Of a DNA stretch of 64,000 nt, positions 21,801 through 30,044 are shown piece after piece; the first letter of the stretch is position 1; each line of letters starts with the position of its first letter. Below the pieces are notes generated by a model that was not told where the DNA came from, ran no database searches, and worked only from the letters and a program-made list of their open reading frames with translations. The translations under genes were made by a program, and so were the position numbers. This stretch comes from Candidatus Borkfalkia stercoripullorum (GTDB lineage Bacteria > Bacillota > Clostridia > Christensenellales > Borkfalkiaceae), in the NCBI GenBank assembly GCA_019119395.1, contig DWXC01000009.1, forward strand, positions 1-64,000, read 5' to 3'.

Positions 21801-24800
21801 GATCTACGGCGAAGCCGCTCCCGATTGGACGATCGAGGAGTATAGAAACATTGTCACCGGGGATGAAGAGCTCCTGAAAGACCTTGTCGAAAAACAGGAA
21901 AACTTCCTCAGCAATTATGTCAAAGGGGAGAGCGGCGTAAACACGTATACCGTCACCCTTACCGAAGAGGCGCTCGCAGCGATCAGAGCGGGCGCGGGCA
22001 ATTATAACATCATCGTGGACGAAGGCTCGCTGACGGTTTCGCGGCGCCAAATCACCGTAAACATCGCCGACAAGACGAGTATTTACGGCGACGAGATCGT
22101 CGGGCTCACCGCCGATGTCGACACGTTGGGCGGCGGGTACGGGCTCGTCGGGGATGACCCTGACCCTTGGACGCTTTCCGCCGCAAACATTTCGGAAACG
22201 TCCGACGCGGGCACATATACCATTTCGGGCACGGCTACGAACGGCAATTACTCCGTGCAGTTTAAAACGGGCACTTACACGATCACCCCGAGGCAGGTCG
22301 AGATCGACTTTACCCTTATCGGCGATGAGGGCGGATTTACCGTCACTTACAGCGGCAAGCCGCAGAAAATGACCGCAAAGGTCAGCGGCACGATGAACGA
22401 AGACGTGATCACCGCCGAAGTTACCTATAACACGGATGACGGGAGCGCCCCCGTAAACGTAAATGCGGACGGTTACACCGCCAAGGCAACGCTTTCGGGC
22501 GACAAGGCAAACAACTATTACGTCTCCATGAATGAAGACGAATACCTGCGCTATGCCGAGCAGGATTTCACGATCGCCAAGGCGAACCTGACCGTGGAAA
22601 CGTACGAGACGGACGGCACCGTCGTCTACGGCGACGATGCGGTGTTCGGCTATAACATCACGGGCTTCGTAAAGGGAGAGACGGAATCCGTCCTCGAAGG
22701 CAAAATAGGATATACCACAAACTACGAACCGGGCGCGGAAAGCGGCGCGGCGGGCGGAGCATACACCGTTTCTTATAAGACGGGCTCGTTCACGTCGGGC
22801 AATTACGAAATTTCCGCGGCGGCGGCAACTTCTTTCCAAGTCACCGCGCGCGAGGTCACGCTCGATCTCGATGCGCTCATCGAGGAAAGTTTCGTCTACG
22901 GCGAAGCGGTCGGCGCAAGCGCGGGCATAAACGAAACGCTGCCCGATAGCATCGCGGGAGACGATCTCCGATTCTCCTATACATATGCGGGCAGGGACGA
23001 CACGGAGCGCGACGAAGCCGACGATACGGAGGAATATCCCACGTTTGCGGGCAAATATACCGTCACCGTTACGATCGGCAACCCGAATTATGAGCTTACG
23101 GGCACGAACAGCAAGGGCTACGAGATCACGCAAAAGACGGTGCACGTCAAGGCGGACGATAAAACCATCACCTACGGCGATCCCGTTCCCAATGATTATA
23201 CGATCAGTTATACCCAGGCCGATTTTGTCCCCGGCGAAACCGCGGAGACCGCACGCATCGACGAAAGCGGGCTTGCATTTAACTGCTCTTATCGGCAGGG
23301 CGACGACGCGACGAAGTATTCTATCACGGCAAGCGGCCTCACGTCGCGCAACTATACGTTCGAATATGAAGACGGCACGCTGACCGTCGGCAAGAGGACG
23401 ATCACCGTCATATTGAGCGATGATGTAAGCACCTACGGAGACGCGCGCGACCTGTATGAACAGGCACGCGTCACGGCGGGCAGCCTGTATACGGGCGGCA
23501 CGGGCGGTACGAACACCGAAGATACCGCACGGGAAGTCTACGGCTTTACCGTGTATCGGTATAACGCGGAGACGAAGGAATATTTGCCGTTCGACGGCGA
23601 TTTCGGCAGCGCCGAAACGGGTGCGGGCACGTATTACTTCGTTCTCGACAACATTATGCCGAACAATTACGTCATCACGGTCGAAGGCGGGTATACCGTA
23701 AAGGACGAAGAAGCGGGCAGGCACGTCATCGATCCGAAGTCGCTGCAGGTCGATATAATCGGTAACAATTCGGTCACATACGACGGTAATTCGCACGCGA
23801 TCACGGCGGAGATCAGATCCGGGCAGGACGTCGCCGGCGTAAGCATGCTCTCGTACTACACGGGCAAAGACGGCACGGATTACGATTCGGACACCGCGCC
23901 GACGAATGCCGGGGTATATACCGTTACTTTCAAAAGCAACAACGAAAACTATACGTCGGCAGAGATCAGCGCGACTCTCACGATCTCCCCGCGCACGATC
24001 GACATCGTGTGGAACGGCGGCGAAACCGAGACCTATACGTATGACAATAAGCCAAAGACGGTCACGGCGGCGTATCACCCGTATGTAAACGGGGCGATGG
24101 ACGAGGGGCAAAGCATCGCGCTTACCGCCGAGGTGACCTCGTACGAGGCGTACACCCTGCAGGGCGGGTTCGCGGAGGAGATAAGCGGCGCGCGCGAGTT
24201 CAAGGACGCGGGCAGATATACCTTTACCGTATCGTTTGCCGAAACTGACCCGAAGAACTACGTGCTGCCGGCGGTCAATACGCGTACGTTTACCATACAA
24301 CGCGCCGCGATCACGGTTTATATCGACGACAAGACGAGCGAATACGGCGACGACCTTGCCGCCTTGACTTACGATTACGAAGAAGGCGATATTTACGACG
24401 CGGCCGAAACGGTGTTTACGCTCTCGACGAACGCAACGCCTTTGTCTAACGTCCGCAGCGATTACGAGATCTCCGGCACCGTAAACGAAGCGCGCGGTCT
24501 CAATTACATCGTGGCCTTCCGCAGGAATTACGAGTCGAGTTCGCGCAACACGGCGGTCTATACGATCGCGCCCCGCGCGCTCGTCGTTTCGGCAACGTAT
24601 AACACAAATAACACGATCGTCTACGGCGACGAGGTGGACGAAGACCTGTTCGCGCTCTCTTACAAGAGGGCGAACGACAAGAGCGGCCTCCCGTTCGTAA
24701 ACGAAGGCGACAAGGAGAAGATAGACTTCTCTTCCGGGCTGTACGATTACAGCGATTATGCCGGCGGTCTGAACGGTACGAAAGAGGGAACGCAGATCAA

Positions 24801-27800
24801 CGTCGGTATCGATACGAGACTTATGTCCCTTGACAATTACAGTTTCACCTTCGAAGGAGAGGCTTCCTTTACGGTCATAAAGAGGGATATTTGGGTCAAC
24901 GGCAGCTTCAAAGCGAATCTGCCCGGAGTATACACCTCGTACGCGCAGGAAGCGGTCATGTCCGCCGACTATATCGACGGCAAGATCGGCGGCGAAGCGC
25001 TCGGCGAGCATTTCGGCTTCACGCTTTCGTACTTCACGAAGAACGGCGACGGCTATGAACCCGTTTCGGGAGAAATCATCAATGCGGGCACGTATTATAT
25101 CACCGTGGCGCTGAACAACGCCGATACAAGCAGTTATGCGCTCGCCGACGCGGGCTACATCGAATGGAAGATCGAAAAAGCGAAGCTGAACATTTCGCTG
25201 GACGGCGACTTGTCTGCGGACGGCGTACAGAACGTCGTCGTGCGGTACGGCAACGCGTTGGACGACAGCGAACTGTTCGAATATCTCGTGATCAAGGGCC
25301 TGCTCGGCGACGACGTGCAAAATTACCGTGAGGACGTTGTGGGGAATCTGAAGGCAACGCACGGGTACAGCGTGGAGAATGAGAATAACCCCACGCCCGC
25401 GGGAACACGGCTGCCGGTCACACTGGCGTTCAAAACAGAGCTGCCGAACTATGTGTTTGCCAATGAGGGCGACGATTCGCACGGCACGATCGAAGTGGCA
25501 AAGCGCAGGATCAATCTTTCCATGAACACGTACGACGATGACGGCGAAGTGTACGGCATGTACAACGGCGGTCAGTTCGAAAAGCCCGAGGGCTTCTGGG
25601 ATATCCGTGCTGCGAAGGCCGACGTCGTCGGCGTGAGCGGAAATCAGGGGCTTGTCGGCGACGATAAAGTCGGAACGGACGTCACGTTTACGTACATCTA
25701 TTACGGTACATCTTATGACGGCGTATGGTCGCACGAGGAAGAGGGGATAACGCAAAACCCGACCCTTGCGGGCATCTATACGGTGCGCGTGACGATCGAG
25801 AGCGCCAATTACATCATTTACGGCGGAAGCGCGGAGCACGGCGGCGTAGAATATGTCGACCTGACGTACCGCATCCTCAAACAGCGCGTCGAAGCGCCCG
25901 CGTTTGTCGGCGACGGCATCGACAACGGCAACGCGCAGGCGACGGGCGATGCGTATATGGCGTCTGTGGAGTTCAATTCGAACGTCATCGGCGTTGTTTC
26001 GGATTCCTGGCAAGCCACCAACGGCGGGCAGATCATTTCGGCGTCCATGCAGGGCGAAAACATGTTTATCATGACCGCTTCCGCGGCGGGCGGGTATTCC
26101 GTACAACTTGAACTCAAAGACTTTTACAACTACGTATGGGAAGGCGATACGGGCAACGACGGCAACGGCAATACAAAGTATTGGACGATCGAATGGCGTA
26201 TCACTATATACAGAGACGTCAGCATCGAAATCACGGGCATCACGGTCAATGAAGAGCTGTTCGGGCTGAAAGACGGCCCGTTCGGAAGCGAAACCGTCAA
26301 ATGGTTCAATGTGGAGGAAGGCTGGGTCTACGGCATCAGCTTTGCCGCGGAGGACATCGACGTTCAAGTCACCTTCGAGGGCGGAGACGGCGTTTATGCC
26401 GGCGCGATCGAATATCAATTCCAGCGCAGCGTGAGCGGCGGTTGGGACAGCGCTTCCTCCTCGTTCCTCGGCGCGGGCACGTACCGCGTCCGCGCGATCG
26501 TCGCCGACCCGAATTACGAGCGGAAAGAGTCGGCGTGGGTATATTACACGATCGATAAACAGACCGTCGAGGTCCCGACGGTGAAAAACGGCGTTTACAA
26601 CCACGGCGCGGCGGTCACGAGCAAGCTCGTCGGCTTCGACAACGCGCTCATGTCCGAGGGACTCGCCTGCGAACACGTCACCCTCGTTTACAGCGGCGGC
26701 GCGTGGTATCTGCAGGCCAACGTGGTCAGCGCGAACCACTTTATTCAGATCGCGCTTACCGACCCCTCCAACTACTGCTGGCTGCAAGACGGCGAGACGC
26801 TTTCCCAAACGAGCGTGCAGGTCAATTGGACGATCGAGCGCTATAAAGTGAAAGCGCCTACCGGATATTCCGAAGATTTCAGCCCCGAATATAACGGCAG
26901 TATAATAACGTTTGAGTATACCGATTCGGAAGACAGAGCTTATTACAGAGTGAGCGGCGCATCGGGCACGAACGCGGGTAGCTATACGTTTACGGTCAGC
27001 CTCGTCAACACCAACAACTACGAGTGGGAAGACAAAACTACGGGCAGCATAACCGTCGGTTGGAACATCGCGAAGGCGGCAAATTCCTGGCTGGACGACG
27101 AATATTCGCGCGCCGGCTGGACGTACGGCGGCGCGCCTACGGCGGAAAAACTGCCTTCGGCAAAATTCGGCAACATCGCCGTTGCGTATTATACCGACGC
27201 CGATTGCACGATCCCGATCGACTTCGGCGCGTTCACGAACGGCACGCCCGCGAGAACGTACTATGTCGTCGTTACGGTCGCGGATAGCACAAACTATACC
27301 TCGCCCGAACCGATCAAAGGCGAATTTACGGTCGGCAAAGCGCCCGTAACGGTCATCTGGGACGGCGCGGAAGGGCTCGTCTATAACGGGCAAATTCAGG
27401 CGGCGCCTACGGCTTCGTACAACGCGCTGCTCGGGCAGGGCAGCAGCATCGAGCTGATTGTGACCCCTTCCTTTGAGGGCGACTTCAAGAATGCAGGATC
27501 TTCTTATACCTTCACCGCGGCGTTTAAGGAAAGCGACGAATATGCGGCGAACTATTACATCGCTTCGGGCGGAAGCACCGTGCGCGCGATCGCCGCGGCA
27601 GAAGTACACGTGGAAGTTCTCCCGCAGAGCGCGGTATATACGGGCGGAAAACCCGATGTTTTGCAGGAAGAGAATCAGGCTTACCGCATTTCGTCGGGCG
27701 ATACGTACAGCGATTTCAACTTGACTTTCTCGATCCCCGAAGACGCGGTCGACGCGGGCACGTATGTGATCGACGCGGAGTGCTCGAGCACGAACTATGC

Positions 27801-30039
27801 CGTTACCTTTACGGGCAGCGCGCTGTTCACGATCACCCCGAAGGATATCAGTATCAGCATCACGGCGGGCGGCGGAACGTACGGCAGCGTGACATACGCG
27901 ACGGCGACGGCGTCCGACGAAAATGCGCAAAATTCGCTTTCGCTCACCTATGCGGGCACGCCCAACGGCGGCGGATTCACGGAATTCGGGCCGGGCGAAA
28001 AGCCTACGGAAGCGGGTTCTTACATTGTGACGGCGACGGTCTCCGAAGAAGACGGTATTTACACCGTTATCGACAAGGGCGGTACGGACGTCGGCAACTA
28101 TGCGGTCAGGTTCGAATTCGGCGAGAATAAGGAAAACAACTTCGTATGGTTCTATAACGGTTCGGAAGTGAACGGCGCAACGATGACGCTGAATTTCGCC
28201 ATCACGATCGTGAAGGCGGAGAACAACCCCGTCACGCTCGAAAAGCCCGACGGGTGGACGTACGGCGATGAGGCGGAAACGCTCGAAGCGAACGCAGCGT
28301 TCGGCACGCCCGTACTCTATTACGCAACGGACGAGAACGGAGCTTACGGCACGAACGTTCCCGTACATGCAGGCGCTTACTGGGTGAAAGCGGTCGTTTC
28401 CGCAACGACAAATTACGAAGGCTCGGAATCCGCGGCATACGAATTTACGATTTCCGCGCTTGAGCTGGAAACACCCGAATTTGCGGATGCGGAAACCGTC
28501 TACAACGGCGGCGCGCAGACAAACGCGTTTACAGGGTATGATCGCAGCATGATGACGATCTCTTCCAACAGCGGCGCGCTGGTCACGACGGACGGGTTCG
28601 CGCTCCGCGCGATGAATGCGGGCGAATATTACATCACGTTCGCGTTGAGTTATTCGGGCGGCGGGCAGGAAGGCGATTACGTCTGGAAAGACGCCTCCGG
28701 AAGCGAAACCGTCACCATCACGTGGACGATCAGGCAGGCGGTCAACGACTGGGACGGCACGTATGAACGCGACGGCTGGACGTACGGTCAGGCGGCTTCC
28801 GAAGAAAAGATCCCCGGTGCGGATTTCGGTACGGTCGTCGTCGAGTACTTTACCGACAGCGCCCTGCAGAACGAGTACACGGGCGTGTTCGACGGCAGTA
28901 CCGCGGCGGGTACGTACTACGTGCGCATAACGGTGGAGGGCAATACAAACTATACGGGCCTTTCGCTCGGAGCGGACGGAAGTTTGTTCTTTACGGTAGA
29001 AGTTGCGCAGAACGGCTGGAAAGAAGGACAAAACGCGTATGAACGCGACGGCTGGACGTACGGCGACGAGGCGACGGAAGAAACGCTGCCCGTCCCCGAA
29101 TTCGGCAGCGCGAGAGTTGCGTACTATACCGACAGCGCGCATACGAAGCCGTATACGGGCAGTTTCGACAGCCGCACGAATGCGGGTATCTATTATGTGG
29201 TCATTACCGTCGAGGGCAGCGAAAATTACAGCGGCATTACGCTGAACGGCCAATTCGAGGTCGAAAAGCGCAGCCTGGCATTGCCGGCTCTTGCCGATAC
29301 CGCAGACACCGCGGTGGAAACGGGCGATACCCTTCACAACGAGATCGTCGGCTTCGACAGTTCGACCATGAACATGTCCGAACTCGGAAGCGGCATCACG
29401 ACGATCGACGGAAAGCTGTATCTTGCGGCAAAGGACGCGGGCGTGTATCAGATCACGATCTCGCTTGCGGACACTTCGAATTATCAGTGGACGGACGGAA
29501 AGGACGGCGACGTTACGCTCGTGTGGACGCTGCGCCGCGCAGAGCTGGAAAGCTGGACGGAGGAGAGCGAAAGCCGCTACCCCGACGTCATCGTTTCGGC
29601 AGACGGCGGCATACATCCGTTGTACACCCTTGAAATTTCTTCCATTCTCGAAGAATCGTACGGAGATTACGATCTGTCCGCATATGAAAACGCGGAGATC
29701 GCGCTCGGCTATGACATCGGGTTTACTTCGGGAGGAGAGGCCGTACAGCCCGAAAGCGCTGTCACCGTCCGGCTGAAAGTGACGGACGAGATCGCTTCGG
29801 CTTTGGGAGAAGGGTATACGCTCCTGCATCTGCACGGCGGCGAATGGAGCGAAGTTTCGTACACCGTCGAAGACGGCTACGCCGTGTTCACCGTTACGGA
29901 ATTCTCCGCATTCCTGTTCATCACCGAGACTCCCGCGACCAGCCTTGTCTGGCTGATCATTGTGCTGGCAGTCCTGCTGACGGTCGAGATCGTTCTTCTC
30001 GTCGTCGCCATCGTAAAACGCCGTAAGGGGAGGAATTGA
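15841..30039 (+). CDS. Giant secreted, membrane-anchored repeat protein (4732 aa) with MBG/Ig-like domains
   Basis: The protein begins with a signal peptide (residues 1-38, ending RARA). It ends with a C-terminal membrane helix (about 4698-4720) and a basic tail (VKRRKGRN); no LPxTG sortase motif is visible. In between are dozens of beta-sandwich units of 70-110 residues. One class ends in an NYxW motif and then (L/V)xWxI (for example NYKWT, NYVWN, NYQWT). The other, concentrated in roughly residues 1650-3300, carries the ITYGD/IYGDE signature of MBG ('YDG') domains. A terminal domain (about 4580-4690) with GEAVQPESAVTVRLKV is common at the end of clostridial surface proteins. Start ATG follows AGAGGAGGAAAAA. 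It probably forms a long surface fibre for adhesion; the ligand is unknown. Confidence 0.85.
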   Translation: METKTKKWVVAVLFAVLFACVALLSLGVTAFTSTRARAATGDTITSISIAPESDTTRFYNFEKLGELKTESEIGGEAVGPRLIVTATYDNNPSLTERLAASAFTLTTEGGLEEGNTLTAGQHTVIATLVGNAEISARCTIEVRDNEIVALTATYKTPLDPVTSSIPLVNLASYISVRGINADGTQTSTISNWTLEGDLAASRYNTEATYDKVVKVIYGENNFVKPAEVTITDIHRVLPARINYSTGDRSYGAGTAFDPAATNLTFAIAYEDFGTVTLAYANDDRFSYSYTDENGNPIKDENGGIIEGMEDHADKAAFEYYSTTNNTDYLYIYYTESSKTISIRLSVTVFKSAHSIVILNSDGTTYRPGQTTSGLTYDYDKSGDNAATGKAHSFDLDNTGYEFDPEIMKISVSGNREGGEAINSGIEIVEAASRQTGEVRLTEAGTYTVTVALTNPGYYWSGYEESVSELSFTVIIEKAELKDLSVSVGHTTYDDSEEQQSGWTYGETFREEWVTYAGNYGGGDVEWHYSGKLNAGTDYSDNAQAPTDAGSYKVYVDISETDNFKAGSTSAKPAEFIVGKQEIKPTLSDSGRNILQTKTYAGTPLTADAVADGRYSILTNAQNAQNVGKYSVTLRLTDIYNYRWDTPAGDVGSDTFANRAVLFEIVAKQVARPQSAFTGTYSGIEQTIDLNLDGKIGNGSTDAFQALVKGTATRHSGIGSETDILDWSIDGKTVSATSAAVYTVIVKLNNTVSNGDGVYINYVWADDQSHGEMEVTWTIEKANNPISVTMDDWTFGETANDPSATATFNQEGAEYEFYKDEDCLTPAVGNDASQKPTAAGTYWVKATIAATGDYGDESQGFADSVAKDSFTIVQATLVRPEIAGDDAYYTYSGGRIDVKIKASYLNGGNDVAITSAGQFSEYFTFSGDLNGTNAGDYVLTVTLNSNYKWTAVPEGGSLDTDNLKLSWSIEQQEIALPEIYGTYSYTGNAQNVQISAMYLNEGSPFTPANETSVYFTFDGNITETDAGSDYTLIIKLSSNYKWTGIPNGGSSVTDKLSLSWSIAQAIPVIDSFTIEGWEYDSAAQSPGISVNFDGEEFNIDYSIDYVYYFDADQDGSFAENEIVEAPTNKSSAGSYKVVAKVAADESGNWIESAAKEATFTISRKKISTPTVDYSAGADTVGGTLGYTYADGEPIFVVVRSDELGSVKVKDAQSLAPYFTFSQNHSGVNAGGYTLSVTPTANYAWKDGTFEAKDIGWNIVARVIDLPTFDNGTEKKESGYSRGEQSAEIVTYDAEAMSVAVSADNSANESGRFDRGTVYATNADVYTVTVTLNNQDVTNNYVWNADGTDTEEKTLSWTISPEVIYAPSFAGAAEDGKLTTEFKDTLSDATRSWVATPEQQTAAVSGYDDGAMSFVVSGEGRYSVGSVFATNADVYTVTVTLKNSADIQNFVWAEGVGSDGTVTLTWEITPKAVDIDVAQTNTERRVTYQSDVPSQTITAIEEYVTSGQGSAYFVFNENKYYQYQGGSYVVCSEPQGYGDYYFYIDLKNTKNYKWSDASVSGGEAHLNDSLIDGSGVTKRFWFQIAKADYTVEVTFEGGAVSYIYGTAPVVEYNVSGENNEVKDAIKGGSITVSYYYLGIEGSDYGAGQNEGLGSTVIPQNVGKYRVVVYIPEVKGGNYRAMYVGLDDEYTFEITPKKLTVTFTGDAFNDGYSFVYGTAAAASVSVEGYEYSDREETSPVTLAYFKGEESLGSSFPKNVGNYTVAASVADANYYIEDGSAGEKLQRTSAKYIVTPAELSVMVEGQKITYGDPLGEWVLSADGWVTVYGNEQAQYGADFLAAVKDAISCGYEQGSDVGNYPITLNAPANIGDWAKNYNITYESGKQVSVSPRKLTVVITGGQDSYTYGDVIAHGYEFENRYNNDSVTVTLTYTGTGNYNSTTAPENVGTYSVTASISDNENYVLDTENTKSVQFTIGQRDLTIVIAKDHTTIYGEAAPDWTIEEYRNIVTGDEELLKDLVEKQENFLSNYVKGESGVNTYTVTLTEEALAAIRAGAGNYNIIVDEGSLTVSRRQITVNIADKTSIYGDEIVGLTADVDTLGGGYGLVGDDPDPWTLSAANISETSDAGTYTISGTATNGNYSVQFKTGTYTITPRQVEIDFTLIGDEGGFTVTYSGKPQKMTAKVSGTMNEDVITAEVTYNTDDGSAPVNVNADGYTAKATLSGDKANNYYVSMNEDEYLRYAEQDFTIAKANLTVETYETDGTVVYGDDAVFGYNITGFVKGETESVLEGKIGYTTNYEPGAESGAAGGAYTVSYKTGSFTSGNYEISAAAATSFQVTAREVTLDLDALIEESFVYGEAVGASAGINETLPDSIAGDDLRFSYTYAGRDDTERDEADDTEEYPTFAGKYTVTVTIGNPNYELTGTNSKGYEITQKTVHVKADDKTITYGDPVPNDYTISYTQADFVPGETAETARIDESGLAFNCSYRQGDDATKYSITASGLTSRNYTFEYEDGTLTVGKRTITVILSDDVSTYGDARDLYEQARVTAGSLYTGGTGGTNTEDTAREVYGFTVYRYNAETKEYLPFDGDFGSAETGAGTYYFVLDNIMPNNYVITVEGGYTVKDEEAGRHVIDPKSLQVDIIGNNSVTYDGNSHAITAEIRSGQDVAGVSMLSYYTGKDGTDYDSDTAPTNAGVYTVTFKSNNENYTSAEISATLTISPRTIDIVWNGGETETYTYDNKPKTVTAAYHPYVNGAMDEGQSIALTAEVTSYEAYTLQGGFAEEISGAREFKDAGRYTFTVSFAETDPKNYVLPAVNTRTFTIQRAAITVYIDDKTSEYGDDLAALTYDYEEGDIYDAAETVFTLSTNATPLSNVRSDYEISGTVNEARGLNYIVAFRRNYESSSRNTAVYTIAPRALVVSATYNTNNTIVYGDEVDEDLFALSYKRANDKSGLPFVNEGDKEKIDFSSGLYDYSDYAGGLNGTKEGTQINVGIDTRLMSLDNYSFTFEGEASFTVIKRDIWVNGSFKANLPGVYTSYAQEAVMSADYIDGKIGGEALGEHFGFTLSYFTKNGDGYEPVSGEIINAGTYYITVALNNADTSSYALADAGYIEWKIEKAKLNISLDGDLSADGVQNVVVRYGNALDDSELFEYLVIKGLLGDDVQNYREDVVGNLKATHGYSVENENNPTPAGTRLPVTLAFKTELPNYVFANEGDDSHGTIEVAKRRINLSMNTYDDDGEVYGMYNGGQFEKPEGFWDIRAAKADVVGVSGNQGLVGDDKVGTDVTFTYIYYGTSYDGVWSHEEEGITQNPTLAGIYTVRVTIESANYIIYGGSAEHGGVEYVDLTYRILKQRVEAPAFVGDGIDNGNAQATGDAYMASVEFNSNVIGVVSDSWQATNGGQIISASMQGENMFIMTASAAGGYSVQLELKDFYNYVWEGDTGNDGNGNTKYWTIEWRITIYRDVSIEITGITVNEELFGLKDGPFGSETVKWFNVEEGWVYGISFAAEDIDVQVTFEGGDGVYAGAIEYQFQRSVSGGWDSASSSFLGAGTYRVRAIVADPNYERKESAWVYYTIDKQTVEVPTVKNGVYNHGAAVTSKLVGFDNALMSEGLACEHVTLVYSGGAWYLQANVVSANHFIQIALTDPSNYCWLQDGETLSQTSVQVNWTIERYKVKAPTGYSEDFSPEYNGSIITFEYTDSEDRAYYRVSGASGTNAGSYTFTVSLVNTNNYEWEDKTTGSITVGWNIAKAANSWLDDEYSRAGWTYGGAPTAEKLPSAKFGNIAVAYYTDADCTIPIDFGAFTNGTPARTYYVVVTVADSTNYTSPEPIKGEFTVGKAPVTVIWDGAEGLVYNGQIQAAPTASYNALLGQGSSIELIVTPSFEGDFKNAGSSYTFTAAFKESDEYAANYYIASGGSTVRAIAAAEVHVEVLPQSAVYTGGKPDVLQEENQAYRISSGDTYSDFNLTFSIPEDAVDAGTYVIDAECSSTNYAVTFTGSALFTITPKDISISITAGGGTYGSVTYATATASDENAQNSLSLTYAGTPNGGGFTEFGPGEKPTEAGSYIVTATVSEEDGIYTVIDKGGTDVGNYAVRFEFGENKENNFVWFYNGSEVNGATMTLNFAITIVKAENNPVTLEKPDGWTYGDEAETLEANAAFGTPVLYYATDENGAYGTNVPVHAGAYWVKAVVSATTNYEGSESAAYEFTISALELETPEFADAETVYNGGAQTNAFTGYDRSMMTISSNSGALVTTDGFALRAMNAGEYYITFALSYSGGGQEGDYVWKDASGSETVTITWTIRQAVNDWDGTYERDGWTYGQAASEEKIPGADFGTVVVEYFTDSALQNEYTGVFDGSTAAGTYYVRITVEGNTNYTGLSLGADGSLFFTVEVAQNGWKEGQNAYERDGWTYGDEATEETLPVPEFGSARVAYYTDSAHTKPYTGSFDSRTNAGIYYVVITVEGSENYSGITLNGQFEVEKRSLALPALADTADTAVETGDTLHNEIVGFDSSTMNMSELGSGITTIDGKLYLAAKDAGVYQITISLADTSNYQWTDGKDGDVTLVWTLRRAELESWTEESESRYPDVIVSADGGIHPLYTLEISSILEESYGDYDLSAYENAEIALGYDIGFTSGGEAVQPESAVTVRLKVTDEIASALGEGYTLLHLHGGEWSEVSYTVEDGYAVFTVTEFSAFLFITETPATSLVWLIIVLAVLLTVEIVLLVVAIVKRRKGRN

Positions 30040-30044
30040 GCGCT

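Noticed and set aside
20470..29835. Minus-strand open frame of 3121 codons inside the giant surface-protein gene
   Set aside because: It is an antisense shadow produced by biased codons and repeats of the sense gene. It lacks a ribosome binding site, is rich in Arg and Val, and matches no domain.
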